Below, piece after piece: positions 32,505 through 41,453 of a stretch of 64,000 nt of DNA. The DNA is from Alteromonas sp. KC3 (lineage in GTDB: Bacteria > Pseudomonadota > Gammaproteobacteria > Enterobacterales > Alteromonadaceae), in the NCBI RefSeq assembly GCF_016756315.1, contig NZ_AP024235.1, positions 2,480,001 through 2,544,000 of the forward strand, read 5' to 3'. The position numbers and the translations under genes were made by a program. The notes under the pieces were generated by a model. It did no database searches. It was not told the origin of the DNA and saw only the letters and a program-made list of their open reading frames with translations. Every line of letters begins with the position of its first letter. Positions within the stretch are counted from its first letter, which is position 1.

Positions 32505-34475
32505 GTGAGTGAAAGTCAAAATTCGTCACCTTTGAATAAACCGGTGTTTTACACATCATCAGCATTAATCCTGTGCTTGCTTATATTCGCAGCAGGTGTT
32601 CCCGAAACCGCTGATGCTATTTTTCAGAAGCTCCAAAGCGCAATCGTAACCAACGGCAGTTGGTTCTACGTGTTTACTGTTGCCGTTATTGTTGTCTTTG
32701 TGGTGTTTCTAGGAATGTCTCGCTATGGCGAGATAAAGCTTGGGCCGGACCACGCATCGCCTGAATTTACCTTTGGAACGTGGCTGAGCATGCTATTTGC
32801 TGCTGGTATGGGCATTGGACTTATGTTTTTTGGTGTTGCTGAACCACTTATGCACTTTTTAGCACCGCCCACTGCACAGGCTGAAAGCATCGACGCGGTT
32901 CGCGAAGCAATGAAAACCACGTTTTTCCATTGGGGCGTTCACGCTTGGGCAATTTACGCTGTAGTGGCACTCATTCTTGGCTACTTTGCTTACAGACAAA
33001 ATCTCCCATTAACCTTGCGCTCAGCTCTATACCCTCTTATCGGTGACAAGATTTATGGGTGGCCTGGACACGTAGTCGATATTTTCGCGGTAACGTCTAC
33101 CGTTTTCGGCGTTTCTACCTCTTTGGGATTTGGTGCTTCGCAGGTAAACGCTGGTTTTAATTACTTATTCGGTCTACCGTCAAACACTGGTGTACAAATT
33201 GCCATTATGGCTGGTGTGGTAGGTCTTGCCGTGATATCGGTCACTACTGGACTAGAAAAAGGCATTCGACGTTTATCTGAAACCAATATGATACTGGCAG
33301 TACTATTACTACTTATTGTGCTAGTACTTGGCCCTACCGTTTTCTTGCTTCAAGCGTTTATGCAAAATACAGGCGCTTATTTGTCTGATTTGGTGCGCAA
33401 CACGTTCAACCTTTTTGCCTATGAAAAAACCGACTGGATTGGTGGGTGGACAATTTTTTACTGGGGCTGGTGGCTAGCGTGGGCACCTTTTGTCGGCCTT
33501 TTCATCGCTCGTATATCATATGGACGTACAATTCGTGAATTCGTACTAGGTGTATTACTTATTCCTTCAGCATTTACACTTTTCTGGATGACGGTATTTG
33601 GAAACGGTGCGATTGATCAAGTATTAGTGCAAGGAAAAGATGTACTTGCCAATATGGTGAATGAAGATACCTCAGTAGCGTTATTTGTTTTCTTAGAGCA
33701 ATTTCCCTTTTCTTCAGTACTGAGTTTTATTGCAGTGCTGATGGTTGTAGTATTTTTTGTGACTTCGTGTGATTCAGGTGCCATGGTGGTGGATATGCTG
33801 TGTTCACACGGTAATAATGATACGCCGCTTTGGCAACGAGTGTATTGGGCAGTGGGCGTCGGCGTTGTGAGTTCGGTTCTGCTTTATGCAGGGGGGCTTG
33901 GCGCACTTCAAACCATGACAATTGCTGCTGCACTGCCTTTTGCAATCGTCTTACTTATTGCAATATCGGGCCTGCTAAAGGCATTACGTGTAGAAGCTTA
34001 CAAACGCGAGAGCCTTCAAGTACTCGCTGGCACGCCTCAGCACAACGACTCAGACAAAAATTGGAAAGAACGCCTTGAGAACATAGTCACGTTCCCCGAT
34101 GAAAACGCCGTTAAGCGTTACATTGGCAAAGTGGTAAAAGCTGCAGTAACCGAAGTGGGTGAAGAATTCAAAGCACAACAGTTTGATGTGGACATTAATG
34201 AAGAAAATGAAGCATTAATACTTACGGTGGGCATGGGGAACGATCCTGATTTTGTATATGCAGTGTACCCTATGCCAACGGAACAACCAGAATTTGGCCC
34301 AAGTGAAACACAAGCACTGGACGAAAACGAAAAGGCCACGTACTATCGCGCCGAAGTACACCTCAGTGAGGGTGGTCAAAACTATGATATTATGGGCTGG
34401 TCTAAAATTTCGGTGATTAATGACGTGATAGATCACTATCACAAACACCAACATTTTATTCATTTGCTTAAATAG
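32505..34475 (+). CDS. BCCT-family transporter with C-terminal cytoplasmic domain (BetT-like)
   Basis: The 656-residue protein is a betaine/choline/carnitine transporter with about 12 membrane helices. Family marks are GMGIGLMFFGVAEP (residues 101-114) and the signature helix WGWWLAWAPFVGLFIARISYGR near residue 320. A soluble C-terminus of about 140 residues, which in BetT senses osmotic stress, is present. Start is GTG at 32505 after AAAGGAAG. It likely imports choline or betaine for osmoprotection or as carbon source. A MarR-family gene follows after 30 bases. No bet oxidation genes are nearby. Confidence 0.9.
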   Translation: MSESQNSSPLNKPVFYTSSALILCLLIFAAGVPETADAIFQKLQSAIVTNGSWFYVFTVAVIVVFVVFLGMSRYGEIKLGPDHASPEFTFGTWLSMLFAAGMGIGLMFFGVAEPLMHFLAPPTAQAESIDAVREAMKTTFFHWGVHAWAIYAVVALILGYFAYRQNLPLTLRSALYPLIGDKIYGWPGHVVDIFAVTSTVFGVSTSLGFGASQVNAGFNYLFGLPSNTGVQIAIMAGVVGLAVISVTTGLEKGIRRLSETNMILAVLLLLIVLVLGPTVFLLQAFMQNTGAYLSDLVRNTFNLFAYEKTDWIGGWTIFYWGWWLAWAPFVGLFIARISYGRTIREFVLGVLLIPSAFTLFWMTVFGNGAIDQVLVQGKDVLANMVNEDTSVALFVFLEQFPFSSVLSFIAVLMVVVFFVTSCDSGAMVVDMLCSHGNNDTPLWQRVYWAVGVGVVSSVLLYAGGLGALQTMTIAAALPFAIVLLIAISGLLKALRVEAYKRESLQVLAGTPQHNDSDKNWKERLENIVTFPDENAVKRYIGKVVKAAVTEVGEEFKAQQFDVDINEENEALILTVGMGNDPDFVYAVYPMPTEQPEFGPSETQALDENEKATYYRAEVHLSEGGQNYDIMGWSKISVINDVIDHYHKHQHFIHLLK

Positions 34476-34505
34476 CGTACGCGTTACGCGTTTGTTGGAA
34501 TAAGA

Positions 34506-34985
34506 ATGCGAAAAGAAGAAGAACTATTAGTGGCATTGCGACGCGTTATTCGCGCCGTAGACCTACGCAGCAAGCAACTTAGCAAACATGTGGGCCTTAC
34601 TGGCCCGCAATTGTTGGTTATGCAAAATATTGAAGAGCGCCCGGGCATAATGGTGCGAGAAATCGCAGAGAACATTAATTTGAGCCCCGCTACCGTCACC
34701 AATATTCTTGACCGCCTTGAATCTCGCGACCTAGCGACGCGAATTCGAAGTACTCAAGATAAGCGTAAGGTAGGTGTATTTCTTACAGAGCGCGGCAAAG
34801 AAGCGGTGGTTGATGCTCCTAGACCTTTACAAGAGCATTTTGTTGAGCGCTTTTCTCAGCTAAAGGAATGGGAACAAAGTCAAATGGTTGCTACAGTGCA
34901 GCGTATCGCTAGTATGATGGATGCTGAAGATATCGACGCTTCACCCTTTTTAGAGTTAGGAAGTATCTCTGACAAAAACATATAA
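34506..34985 (+). CDS. MarR-family transcriptional regulator
   Basis: The 159-residue protein has the MarR winged helix: recognition region IAENINLSPATVTNILDRLESRDLATR (about residues 53-79) and wing RSTQDKRKVGVFLTERG. It follows the BCCT gene by 30 bases, so it probably shares its transcript and may control it, which would parallel BetI-like control though from a different family. The ligand is unknown. Confidence 0.88.
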   Translation: MRKEEELLVALRRVIRAVDLRSKQLSKHVGLTGPQLLVMQNIEERPGIMVREIAENINLSPATVTNILDRLESRDLATRIRSTQDKRKVGVFLTERGKEAVVDAPRPLQEHFVERFSQLKEWEQSQMVATVQRIASMMDAEDIDASPFLELGSISDKNI

Positions 34986-35027
34986 AGGTGTTTTGGGATG
35001 TGTTTACAGCCTATACAAACCTTTAAT

Positions 35028-35058
35028 AAAAAACGGCCGTTTCATAGGCCGTTTTTTT
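35028..35058. terminator. Bidirectional terminator between marR and rnfH
   Basis: AAAAAACGGCC (35028-35038) and GGCCGTTTTTTT (35047-35058) form a strong stem flanked by A and T runs, serving both convergent transcripts. Confidence 0.9.
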
Positions 35059-35100
35059 ATTGTTAATGCGAGTTGCTATTTTCTAAATACGCTTGTGTAG

Positions 35101-35448
35101 TCACTCTTTCGCTTTCAACGGATTTGGCTTACCACCCGTTATCTTATCGGCCCGCCCTTCTTCTTTGGCTTTTTCCGCTCGACGTTTTCTAATTTCTTTC
35201 GGATCGGCAATAAGTGGACGATAAATTTCTATACGATCACCATCGTTAAGTGTATCGCGCAATTTAACCACGCGACTCCATATACCCACTTTGGTTGAAT
35301 TCAAATCTATGTCGGGAAATTGCTCTAAAATATTAGATGCCTTAATTGCATCTTCAACCGTCGTCCCTTCTTTTATCGCAATATCAACGATGGTTTGCTT
35401 GGTGGGTAGTGCATAGGCAACTTCAATATTAATGAGTTTTTCACTCAT
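35101..35448 (-). CDS. rnfH: RnfH-family ubiquitin-like protein
   Basis: The 115-residue protein has a beta-grasp-like N-terminus with [13 protein letters not shown] and a core [39 protein letters not shown], which is the RnfH signature. The tail is Lys-rich. RnfH accompanies ratA in many gammaproteobacteria; its function is unproven. Its ATG overlaps the ratA stop by four bases. Confidence 0.93.
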   Translation of the reverse strand: MSEKLINIEVAYALPTKQTIVDIAIKEGTTVEDAIKASNILEQFPDIDLNSTKVGIWSRVVKLRDTLNDGDRIEIYRPLIADPKEIRKRRAEKAKEEGRADKITGGKPNPLKAKE

Positions 35449-35876
35449 GCATATACACTCCTGGCTCGCTCTGTAAACGCTGCTACCATGCTGCTTGCCA
35501 AACTATTGAATACTTTCCCAAATGCCATTTCAGCTAGCTTGTTAGTAAACTCAAATTCTAAATTAAGCTCAATCTTACACGCATCTTCAGACAACGCCGA
35601 AAACGTCCACCCGCCAGTTAAAGAGCGAAATGGGCCATCGACTAATTGCATATCAATACGCTGACCGGGGATCAGTGCATTGTGCGTTGTGAACCACTGC
35701 TTGATACCCGCTTTTGCTACCAGCAATGACGCTTTCATGCTTTGCGCTGAAGAATCAAGAATTTTACTGTCGGTACAGCCAGGTAAAAACTCTGGATAAG
35801 ATGCAACATCGTTGACTAAGTTAAACATGGCTTCTGCACTGTGAGCGACCAGCGCACTTCGATGAATACTTGGCAT
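35445..35876 (-). CDS. ratA: RatA/YfjG START-domain protein (CoQ10-like)
   Basis: The 143-residue protein is a Coq10/RatA-type START-domain protein: [20 protein letters not shown] near residue 22, [13 protein letters not shown] near 77, and a C-terminal helix with [21 protein letters not shown]. coli RatA was reported as a toxin blocking ribosome subunit association, while eukaryotic Coq10 binds ubiquinone. It is the first gene of the ratA-rnfH pair and divergent from smpB, the same order as in E. coli. Confidence 0.93.
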   Translation of the reverse strand: MPSIHRSALVAHSAEAMFNLVNDVASYPEFLPGCTDSKILDSSAQSMKASLLVAKAGIKQWFTTHNALIPGQRIDMQLVDGPFRSLTGGWTFSALSEDACKIELNLEFEFTNKLAEMAFGKVFNSLASSMVAAFTERARSVYA

Positions 35877-36056
35877 TTATTCCACTATAACAATTACTCT
35901 TACCGTGCATTGTAACACAGAAAATTTAGCTCGCTTCTATTCGCTTTTTGCTAATTCGTCCACATATTAGTGCTATTAACAAAAAGCACCGACGAAGTGC
36001 GAAATTGTGCGATGCGCATAAAGACATTTCTCCACACTATCAGTATAATAGCGAGT

Positions 36057-36536
36057 ATGAAAAAGAATAAAGCAAACAAAAACACCTCGGGAAATATCGC
36101 GCAAAACAAAAAGGCGCGTCACGACTATTTCTTAGAAGACAAGTTCGAAGCGGGCCTTGAGCTTCAGGGGTGGGAAATTAAAAGTATTCGCGCTGGTAAA
36201 GTAAACATTACCGATGCGTACATTATTATTCAAAATGCCGAAGCGTATTTGGTAGGTTGTCGCATAAGCCCGCTGAATCAAGCATCTACACATGTTATCG
36301 CTGCGCCTGAACGTGCGCGTAAGTTGTTGCTGAACAAACGCGAAATAGACAGGCTAATGGGTGCAAGAGACCGTCAAGGTTACTCTATTGTGGCTACGTC
36401 GATGTATTGGAAAAAATGCTGGGTGAAACTTGAAATTCACTTAGCGAAGGGTAAACACGCCCACGATAAGCGTGATACCTTGAAAGACAAAGATTGGCAG
36501 CGCCAGAAAGAAAGAATGATGAAACACAGCGTGTAG
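36057..36536 (+). CDS. smpB: SsrA-binding protein SmpB
   Basis: SmpB binds the tRNA-like part of tmRNA for trans-translation. The 159-residue protein contains [26 protein letters not shown], the core [12 protein letters not shown] and the C-terminal [19 protein letters not shown] tail that enters the mRNA channel. The ATG at 36057 (MKKNKANKN) gives the standard length; the frame is open 29 codons further but without family similarity. The tmRNA gene lies 1.4 kb downstream. Confidence 0.97.
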   Translation: MKKNKANKNTSGNIAQNKKARHDYFLEDKFEAGLELQGWEIKSIRAGKVNITDAYIIIQNAEAYLVGCRISPLNQASTHVIAAPERARKLLLNKREIDRLMGARDRQGYSIVATSMYWKKCWVKLEIHLAKGKHAHDKRDTLKDKDWQRQKERMMKHSV

Positions 36537-36546
36537 CGCTGTGTTC

Positions 36547-37770
36547 TTAACCCACATCCCGCTTTGTCATTTTATTGCGGTGCATCATATCTAAAAGTAG
36601 ACTCCACAATGGCGACGGATTACGCAGCGTCGTTAAATTATTGCCCAATCGGCGTAGTTGCCTCCTAACCATTGCCATATTGGCCAGACTCGCCAACGAT
36701 TTATCTTTCCAAGTACAATGTGGGATAACACCGGAGTAAGTCCATTCTTGTTGCCATTTCTTCGCGAGATCTGGAGTAACTGCCAGTGCACTGGCAAGCC
36801 CAACGAGAACACAGCCTTGTTCAATAACCCGTTCTGCCACTTCTGCGCGCTTTATACCACCGGTTGTCATCAGCGGAATGTCGGTTTTACTTTCAAGTAC
36901 ATTAGCAAACTCTAGAAAATAAGCCTCGCGCGCAAGCGTGGTGTTATCACGTGTTTGCCCTTGCATAGCGGGCGCTTCATAACTACCGCCTGACAGTTCA
37001 ACCACATCCACACCCAGTGCTTCCAGTCGATTGACCACTTCACAAGCATCATCAAATGAAAAGCCATTCTTTTGAAAGTCTGCTGAGTTTAGCTTCACCA
37101 TAACAATAAAGTCTTTGGCACAGACTGCTCGTATTTGGCTAACGATATTGATTAACAAACGTGCGCGATTAATTATAGAGCCGCCCCACTCGTCTTGACG
37201 TTGGTTAGTTAGCGGCGAAAGAAACTGAGTAAGCAAATAACCGTGAGCTGCATGAATTTCCACGCCATCAAACCCCGCCAACTCAGCTTGCTTGGCGGTT
37301 TCTACAAAGCGCTTGCATACATCGTGAATGTCCTGACACGTCATTTCTTTTGGTTGAGCAAACAGCTTTGAGTGCTTACCCATATCTAAAGGCACTGCTG
37401 AAGGAGCAATCGCTTTGCCCTTCATGGCCTTAAAAACCTGCCGTCCTGGGTGGTTTATTTGCAAAATTCCAAGCGCACCATTTGATTTGATGATTTTCGC
37501 CCACTTTTTGAATGGAGCTAAGTCTGTGCCTTTTTCAAGCGCCACGCCACCGGGCCCTGTCATGGCGCCTTTATCAACCATTACGTTACCTGTAATGATC
37601 ATGCCCAAATTACCATGTGCCCAATACCGGTATAGAGAATACAGTGACTCGCCGGGTACATTCCCAAGACTAGACATATTTTCTTCCATAGCAGCTTTTA
37701 CTAAGCGATTACGCACAGTTACGCCACACGGCAAGGTATAAGGAGAATACAAAATGGAATCTGAAGACAT
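36547..37770 (-). CDS. NADH:flavin oxidoreductase, Old Yellow Enzyme family
   Basis: The 407-residue protein is an FMN-binding TIM-barrel ene-reductase. Visible marks are KAAMEENMS near residue 25, QINHPGRQ near 103, the signature GVEIHAAHGYLLTQFLSPLTNQR with its His pair near 175 and the FMN phosphate site TTGGIKR near 302. The C-terminal 60 residues are basic and unusual. It would reduce an activated double bond with NAD(P)H; the substrate is not known. It converges with smpB and sits between smpB and ssrA. Confidence 0.88.
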   Translation of the reverse strand: MSSDSILYSPYTLPCGVTVRNRLVKAAMEENMSSLGNVPGESLYSLYRYWAHGNLGMIITGNVMVDKGAMTGPGGVALEKGTDLAPFKKWAKIIKSNGALGILQINHPGRQVFKAMKGKAIAPSAVPLDMGKHSKLFAQPKEMTCQDIHDVCKRFVETAKQAELAGFDGVEIHAAHGYLLTQFLSPLTNQRQDEWGGSIINRARLLINIVSQIRAVCAKDFIVMVKLNSADFQKNGFSFDDACEVVNRLEALGVDVVELSGGSYEAPAMQGQTRDNTTLAREAYFLEFANVLESKTDIPLMTTGGIKRAEVAERVIEQGCVLVGLASALAVTPDLAKKWQQEWTYSGVIPHCTWKDKSLASLANMAMVRRQLRRLGNNLTTLRNPSPLWSLLLDMMHRNKMTKRDVG

Positions 37771-37858
37771 TTACACAACAAGCCTATTCATGATGGCGTG
37801 TACTTTAATCGTTATTGCGCATAAATGCATCTTTTGAAAGCAAAATATAAAAGAAACG

Positions 37859-37886
37859 TTTAACAAATAAAGAGTTGTGGTATAAT
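37859..37886 (+). promoter_or_regulatory. Promoter of ssrA
   Basis: TTTAAC at 37859-37864 and a consensus TATAAT at 37881-37886, 16 bp apart, lie 14 bp before the mature tmRNA 5' end. Confidence 0.7.
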
Positions 37887-37900
37887 CCGCTCTCACACTC

Positions 37901-38260
37901 GGGGCTGATTAGGATTCGACAGGATCTAGGAAGCCGGAGGTGCATGCAGAGGTGCGGTTTGCCTCTTTAAAAAGCCGCATTTAAATAGTCGCAAACGACG
38001 AAACTTACGCACTAGCCGCTTAATAACCGGCATAGGCCCTTCCACCCTAGTCTTCTCCTGCTAGCGGGGATTCGGAAGGTCATCCAAGTAGGATAGCGAG
38101 GGAACCTTGTCTGAGGGTGAACCGCGAAACAGTATCAGGCCAGCTGCAAGGAAATCCTGTTTGTCGGAGTTCCAAGCAGTTAAATAAATGACAAACTAAG
38201 CATGTAGTACCAAAGGTAGACATTTTCTGGACGCGGGTTCAAATCCCGCCAGCTCCACCA
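37901..38260 (+). ncRNA. ssrA: tmRNA (transfer-messenger RNA)
   Basis: The 360-nt gene runs from GGGGCTGATT to the 3' CCA at 38258-38260. The acceptor-stem halves and a TPsiC arm (GGGTTCAAATCCC near 38234) form the tRNA-like domain. The tag-coding segment at 37991-38020 reads A-N-D-E-T-Y-A-L-A-A followed by TAA; E. coli has Asn in place of the Thr. tmRNA with SmpB rescues ribosomes stalled without a stop codon, and the tag directs degradation by ClpXP and ClpAP. Confidence 0.97.
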
Positions 38261-38272
38261 ATTCCTAAAGAG

Positions 38273-38299
38273 CCCCGTACCGCAAGGTATGGGGTTTTT
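38273..38299 (+). terminator. Terminator of ssrA
   Basis: CCCCGTACC (38273-38281) pairs with GGTATGGGG (38286-38294) around GCAA, followed by TTTTT. It nearly abuts the stop of the convergent diguanylate cyclase gene. Confidence 0.9.
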
Positions 38300-38301
38300 C
38301 T

Positions 38302-39444
38302 TTATGCCACCACTTGAAGCCTAGGGGATATCTGGTTTCTCCCGCGGGCTTTAGCGTTGTACAACTCAGTGTCTGCGCGGTTAAATAAGGTATGCCATGT
38401 TTCCTCTACATTACTTGAAAACGTCATACCTATACTAATAGTTACCGTTATGATTTCATTATCTGCTGCTATTTCCAGCGCTTCAACCTTTCTCCGTAAC
38501 ACATCGGCCAGCTTAAATGTTTGGAGCTTCGATACATTTGAAACCAATATGGCGAACTCCTCCCCCCCTAGCCGACCAACAATATGTGTGTCTTCCACTT
38601 CATTTCTTAATTCATTAGCAATAACCTTCAGCACCCTATCACCTGTAGGATGACCGTATTTGTCATTAATTGTTTTGAAGTGGTCAACATCAATGACCAT
38701 AAGCGTACAGGGGCTTTCATCTCGCTGTGCTAGTTGTTCAAGTGCTTGCCTAATGAATGCTCGTCTACCATATAGGCCTGTCAAACCGTCGTAGTTGGCT
38801 AAGTTCTGCCACTTTTCTTTTTGTTGCAACACAACAATAAACGGCAGAACCACTGACGTTATAATGCAAAGCGCAATGTGCGCTGCAATACCAACCCCGG
38901 TAATTTCATGAAGCGTACTTTCTATAACGACCCTTTCACCAAAAGCAAGCAATCCAGATTGACATACCATAACGATGGCGTGAACCATCAGTAGCGCTTT
39001 AAAAAACCTGCGAACCGCGTGCAATGTCTGTCCTTGCTGCACGCTAAAGCTAACTGATGACAATAGAAACATTATAGAAATAGCGAAAGACGCTACCGCT
39101 TGATGATGTCGAGAAAAAAGTATCGCCAGCACAATGGCGACTGTGCCTACACCCAGTGCATAACGACTCATCACCTTCAATCGCGCTGCAATAGCACTAT
39201 CATTAAGTAAAAGAAAACCGTCTAGCAGTAGAAAGCTGGCAACGAAATAAAACAGGCTCGCTATATCAGATAATAGGCCTGTTACATTAAAGGCCATTCC
39301 CAAGCTGTATGTAAAGCAGGATGCCGCCCAAAGAGAAAATACACGGCTTTCAATTTGACTCTTGGCAAGTGCAAAAAAATAACAACCTACTGCAATGTTT
39401 ACCGTCAAAGACGCAAACACTAAAAACATCATTAAAGAAATCAC
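38302..39444 (-). CDS. Membrane diguanylate cyclase (GGDEF)
   Basis: The 380-residue protein has about seven hydrophobic segments in residues 1-205, then a GGDEF domain (about 215-375). The active site reads GGEEF in GRLGGEEFAIL, with the metal Asp in VIDVDHFK and the C-terminal DTELYNAKARGRN. It should make cyclic di-GMP from GTP. The RxxD inhibitory site expected five residues before GGEEF is not present (EDTH there), so product inhibition may be lacking. The start is GTG at 39444 or an ATG four codons later. Confidence 0.9.
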   Translation of the reverse strand: MISLMMFLVFASLTVNIAVGCYFFALAKSQIESRVFSLWAASCFTYSLGMAFNVTGLLSDIASLFYFVASFLLLDGFLLLNDSAIAARLKVMSRYALGVGTVAIVLAILFSRHHQAVASFAISIMFLLSSVSFSVQQGQTLHAVRRFFKALLMVHAIVMVCQSGLLAFGERVVIESTLHEITGVGIAAHIALCIITSVVLPFIVVLQQKEKWQNLANYDGLTGLYGRRAFIRQALEQLAQRDESPCTLMVIDVDHFKTINDKYGHPTGDRVLKVIANELRNEVEDTHIVGRLGGEEFAILVSNVSKLQTFKLADVLRRKVEALEIAADNEIITVTISIGMTFSSNVEETWHTLFNRADTELYNAKARGRNQISPRLQVVA

Positions 39445-39901
39445 GGGTGATCCGTCACAACGGTAAAAGTATTATTCTCGCACATAACCATTACCAATAC
39501 GTAGTGGTTGCGTATAGATTTGAGCATTTATGTTTTGTTTTCTATACCGCACGACATTGTATAAAGCGCAAGGCAAGCACTAGAGAAATTAGAAAATAAT
39601 GAATGCACATTTGTTCAGCCAAATTTGCCAATAGATAATATCGTTGGCTTTGAATTTCATAATCGGAATAAACAGGTTCAAGTAATTATTTTTTATCTGA
39701 GCATTACTAAAAACATTGCGTAACATTTGCATATTTTTCTATAGATAACTCACATCTCACTTCTTGTCCATATTCACAAAAAACACTTAAGTATTTGTAA
39801 ATCATAGACTTTTAAACAATGGCATGTGAAATGTAAAGGTAGTAGTGAATCCACACCTCTGTTAAAGGTTGTACAGAGGTATACACATCAAGGAGTTTGA
39901 T
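39445..39901. other. Divergent promoter region before the EF-hand gene
   Basis: The 457 bases are AT-rich and non-coding. Close to the EF-hand gene, ACCTCTG (39855-39861) and CAGAGGT (39874-39880) form an inverted repeat, 22 bases before the ATG, that would fold as a leader hairpin. Confidence 0.45.
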
Positions 39902-40513
39902 ATGAAAAAGTTATTTTTAGCATCGTTAATTGGTACAGCTCTATCAGCAAGTGCATTTGCAAGCGAAGGTTTAGAGAAAATTGATACGACATTCGCCGAT
40001 TTAGATAACGATGACAATGGTTACATTTCACGTGAAGAAGCTGACGATGATGAGGTATTTGCGCATTTCTCTAAAATTGACGTGAATTCAGATGTGCGTC
40101 TGTCAATCAAAGAGTTCAATGACCATGTAACTAAATACCCGCAGCATTTTGACGGAGATGTGGTTGCTTCAGTTAAGTCAATGCAGCACAGCATGAGTGA
40201 GCCACAAGACACTACTGCAGTGCCAGTAAAAGATAAAAAGCTAACGCACGAGCTCCATGCAAAGGCAAACGCGCAAACCAGCGAAAAAGTGGTTGAGAAG
40301 GAAGTGAAAGTAAAAACTGAAAAAACGGTTATCGCAAAGAGTAAGTTCGATCTAATGGATATGAACAATGACGGTGCGTTAACCAAGGCAGAAGCATCTC
40401 GAAGCGGCGTTACTGAAGACTTCGACAAAATTGATATGAACGATGATGAGCTTATCTCTCGCGTTGAATACTCGAAATTTAAAAGTATCTCAATGACAGA
40501 TTCTGACGAATAA
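39902..40513 (+). CDS. Exported EF-hand calcium-binding protein
   Basis: The 203-residue protein has a signal peptide (cleavage after ASAFA, residue 20) and four EF-hand-like loops in two pairs. Loop 1 at residues 35-46 (D-N-D-D-N-G) and the third loop DMNNDGALTKAE are canonical; loops at 60-71 and DMNDDELISRVE lack the central Gly. The pairs are joined by a Lys/Glu/Val-rich linker (about 110-155). It probably binds Ca2+ in the periplasm or outside the cell. AAGGAG precedes the ATG at 39902. No neighbour suggests a partner. Confidence 0.85.
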   Translation: MKKLFLASLIGTALSASAFASEGLEKIDTTFADLDNDDNGYISREEADDDEVFAHFSKIDVNSDVRLSIKEFNDHVTKYPQHFDGDVVASVKSMQHSMSEPQDTTAVPVKDKKLTHELHAKANAQTSEKVVEKEVKVKTEKTVIAKSKFDLMDMNNDGALTKAEASRSGVTEDFDKIDMNDDELISRVEYSKFKSISMTDSDE

Positions 40514-40528
40514 TCTGTATTAAGCCTG

Positions 40529-40551
40529 AAAGCCGCGCAAGCGGCTTTTTT
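40529..40551 (+). terminator. Terminator of the EF-hand gene
   Basis: AAAGCCGC (40529-40536) pairs with GCGGCTTT around GCAA, followed by a T-run to 40551. Confidence 0.9.
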
Positions 40552-40669
40552 GTGTTCGATGCTTGATCAACACGCTAGTTCTCTGTTTCATCACCACCGT
40601 TTTAACGACATCACTTTTTAACGACCCCACTTTGCAAGAAAATGTAGAACCAGCCATTCCAATCCCAAT

Positions 40670-40708
40670 TGTTATATTATAACATTAGCTAAATGATATA
40701 ATATAACA
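40670..40708. promoter_or_regulatory. Long inverted repeat overlapping the ABC operon promoter
   Basis: TGTTATATTAT (40670-40680) and ATAATATAACA (40698-40708) are perfect 11-bp inverted arms 17 bp apart. A TATAAT hexamer (40697-40702) overlaps the right arm, 23 bases before the ABC ATPase ATG. The layout is typical of a repressor operator, such as for a GntR/YtrA-type protein, but no such regulator is encoded next to it. Confidence 0.65.
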
Positions 40709-40730
40709 TACCAAGAAAATACAATAAGCT

Positions 40731-41453
40731 ATGACAAATCCCCAAGTAATAAGCGCAAAAAATCTTACTGTCGCAATAGATGAACGGCTCCTTTTGAACA
40801 ACCTCTGCTTTGACGTAAACAAAGGCGAAGTGTTTGCTTTGCTAGGCGGTAATGGTGCGGGTAAATCAACTACACTCAAAACGTTTTTAGGGCTTATGAA
40901 GCCAAGTAACGGACAAGCATCAGTAATGGGCTTTGACGTTACCAAGAACATTAACGATGTTCGTAAATCAGTGGCTTACCTGCCCGAATCGGTAACGCTT
41001 TACGGTCACTTATCTGGCGTAGAAAACATACGTTACTTCTTGTCTGTTGCAGGTATGGAAAGGGACGACACATCAATTTTTGATGCATTAAAGAAAGTAA
41101 AACTACAAGAAAATGCATGGCATTCTCACCTTAGTAATTACTCGAAAGGTATGCGTCAAAAAACAGCGATTGCCCTTGCCATACTACGCAATGCGCCCGT
41201 GCTGTTTTTGGATGAGCCTACATCGGGTTTAGATCCAGCCGCCATTGATGAGTTTAATAACTTAGTGTCAGAGTTATCCAATAACGGCGCCACCATTTTT
41301 ATGGTGACCCATGACGTATACGGTGCCTGCCAAGTTGCTCACCGCATTGTGTTGTTAAGTAATGGTGCGCTGACTGGCTCGTTTGAACGCGAAGGTAATA
41401 CGCCTATCGATACAGAGGCAGTACATGCTGCTTTTGCGGGGCGCGCACAATGA
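40731..41453 (+). CDS. ABC transporter ATP-binding protein
   Basis: The 240-residue ATPase has Walker A GGNGAGKST (residues 39-47), a signature motif in variant form NYSKGMRQK near 137, Walker B VLFLDEPTSGLD near 158 and the H-loop VTHD. It is of the NosF/YtrB-like class that works with ABC-2 permeases. Its stop overlaps the first permease start by four bases. It starts a four-gene operon ending with a TonB receptor. Confidence 0.93.
   Translation: MTNPQVISAKNLTVAIDERLLLNNLCFDVNKGEVFALLGGNGAGKSTTLKTFLGLMKPSNGQASVMGFDVTKNINDVRKSVAYLPESVTLYGHLSGVENIRYFLSVAGMERDDTSIFDALKKVKLQENAWHSHLSNYSKGMRQKTAIALAILRNAPVLFLDEPTSGLDPAAIDEFNNLVSELSNNGATIFMVTHDVYGACQVAHRIVLLSNGALTGSFEREGNTPIDTEAVHAAFAGRAQ

Noticed and set aside
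38240..38300. Genomic-island attachment site at the 3' end of ssrA
   Set aside because: tmRNA genes are common integration sites, but there is no integrase, no second copy of the 3' end and the next gene is an ordinary diguanylate cyclase.
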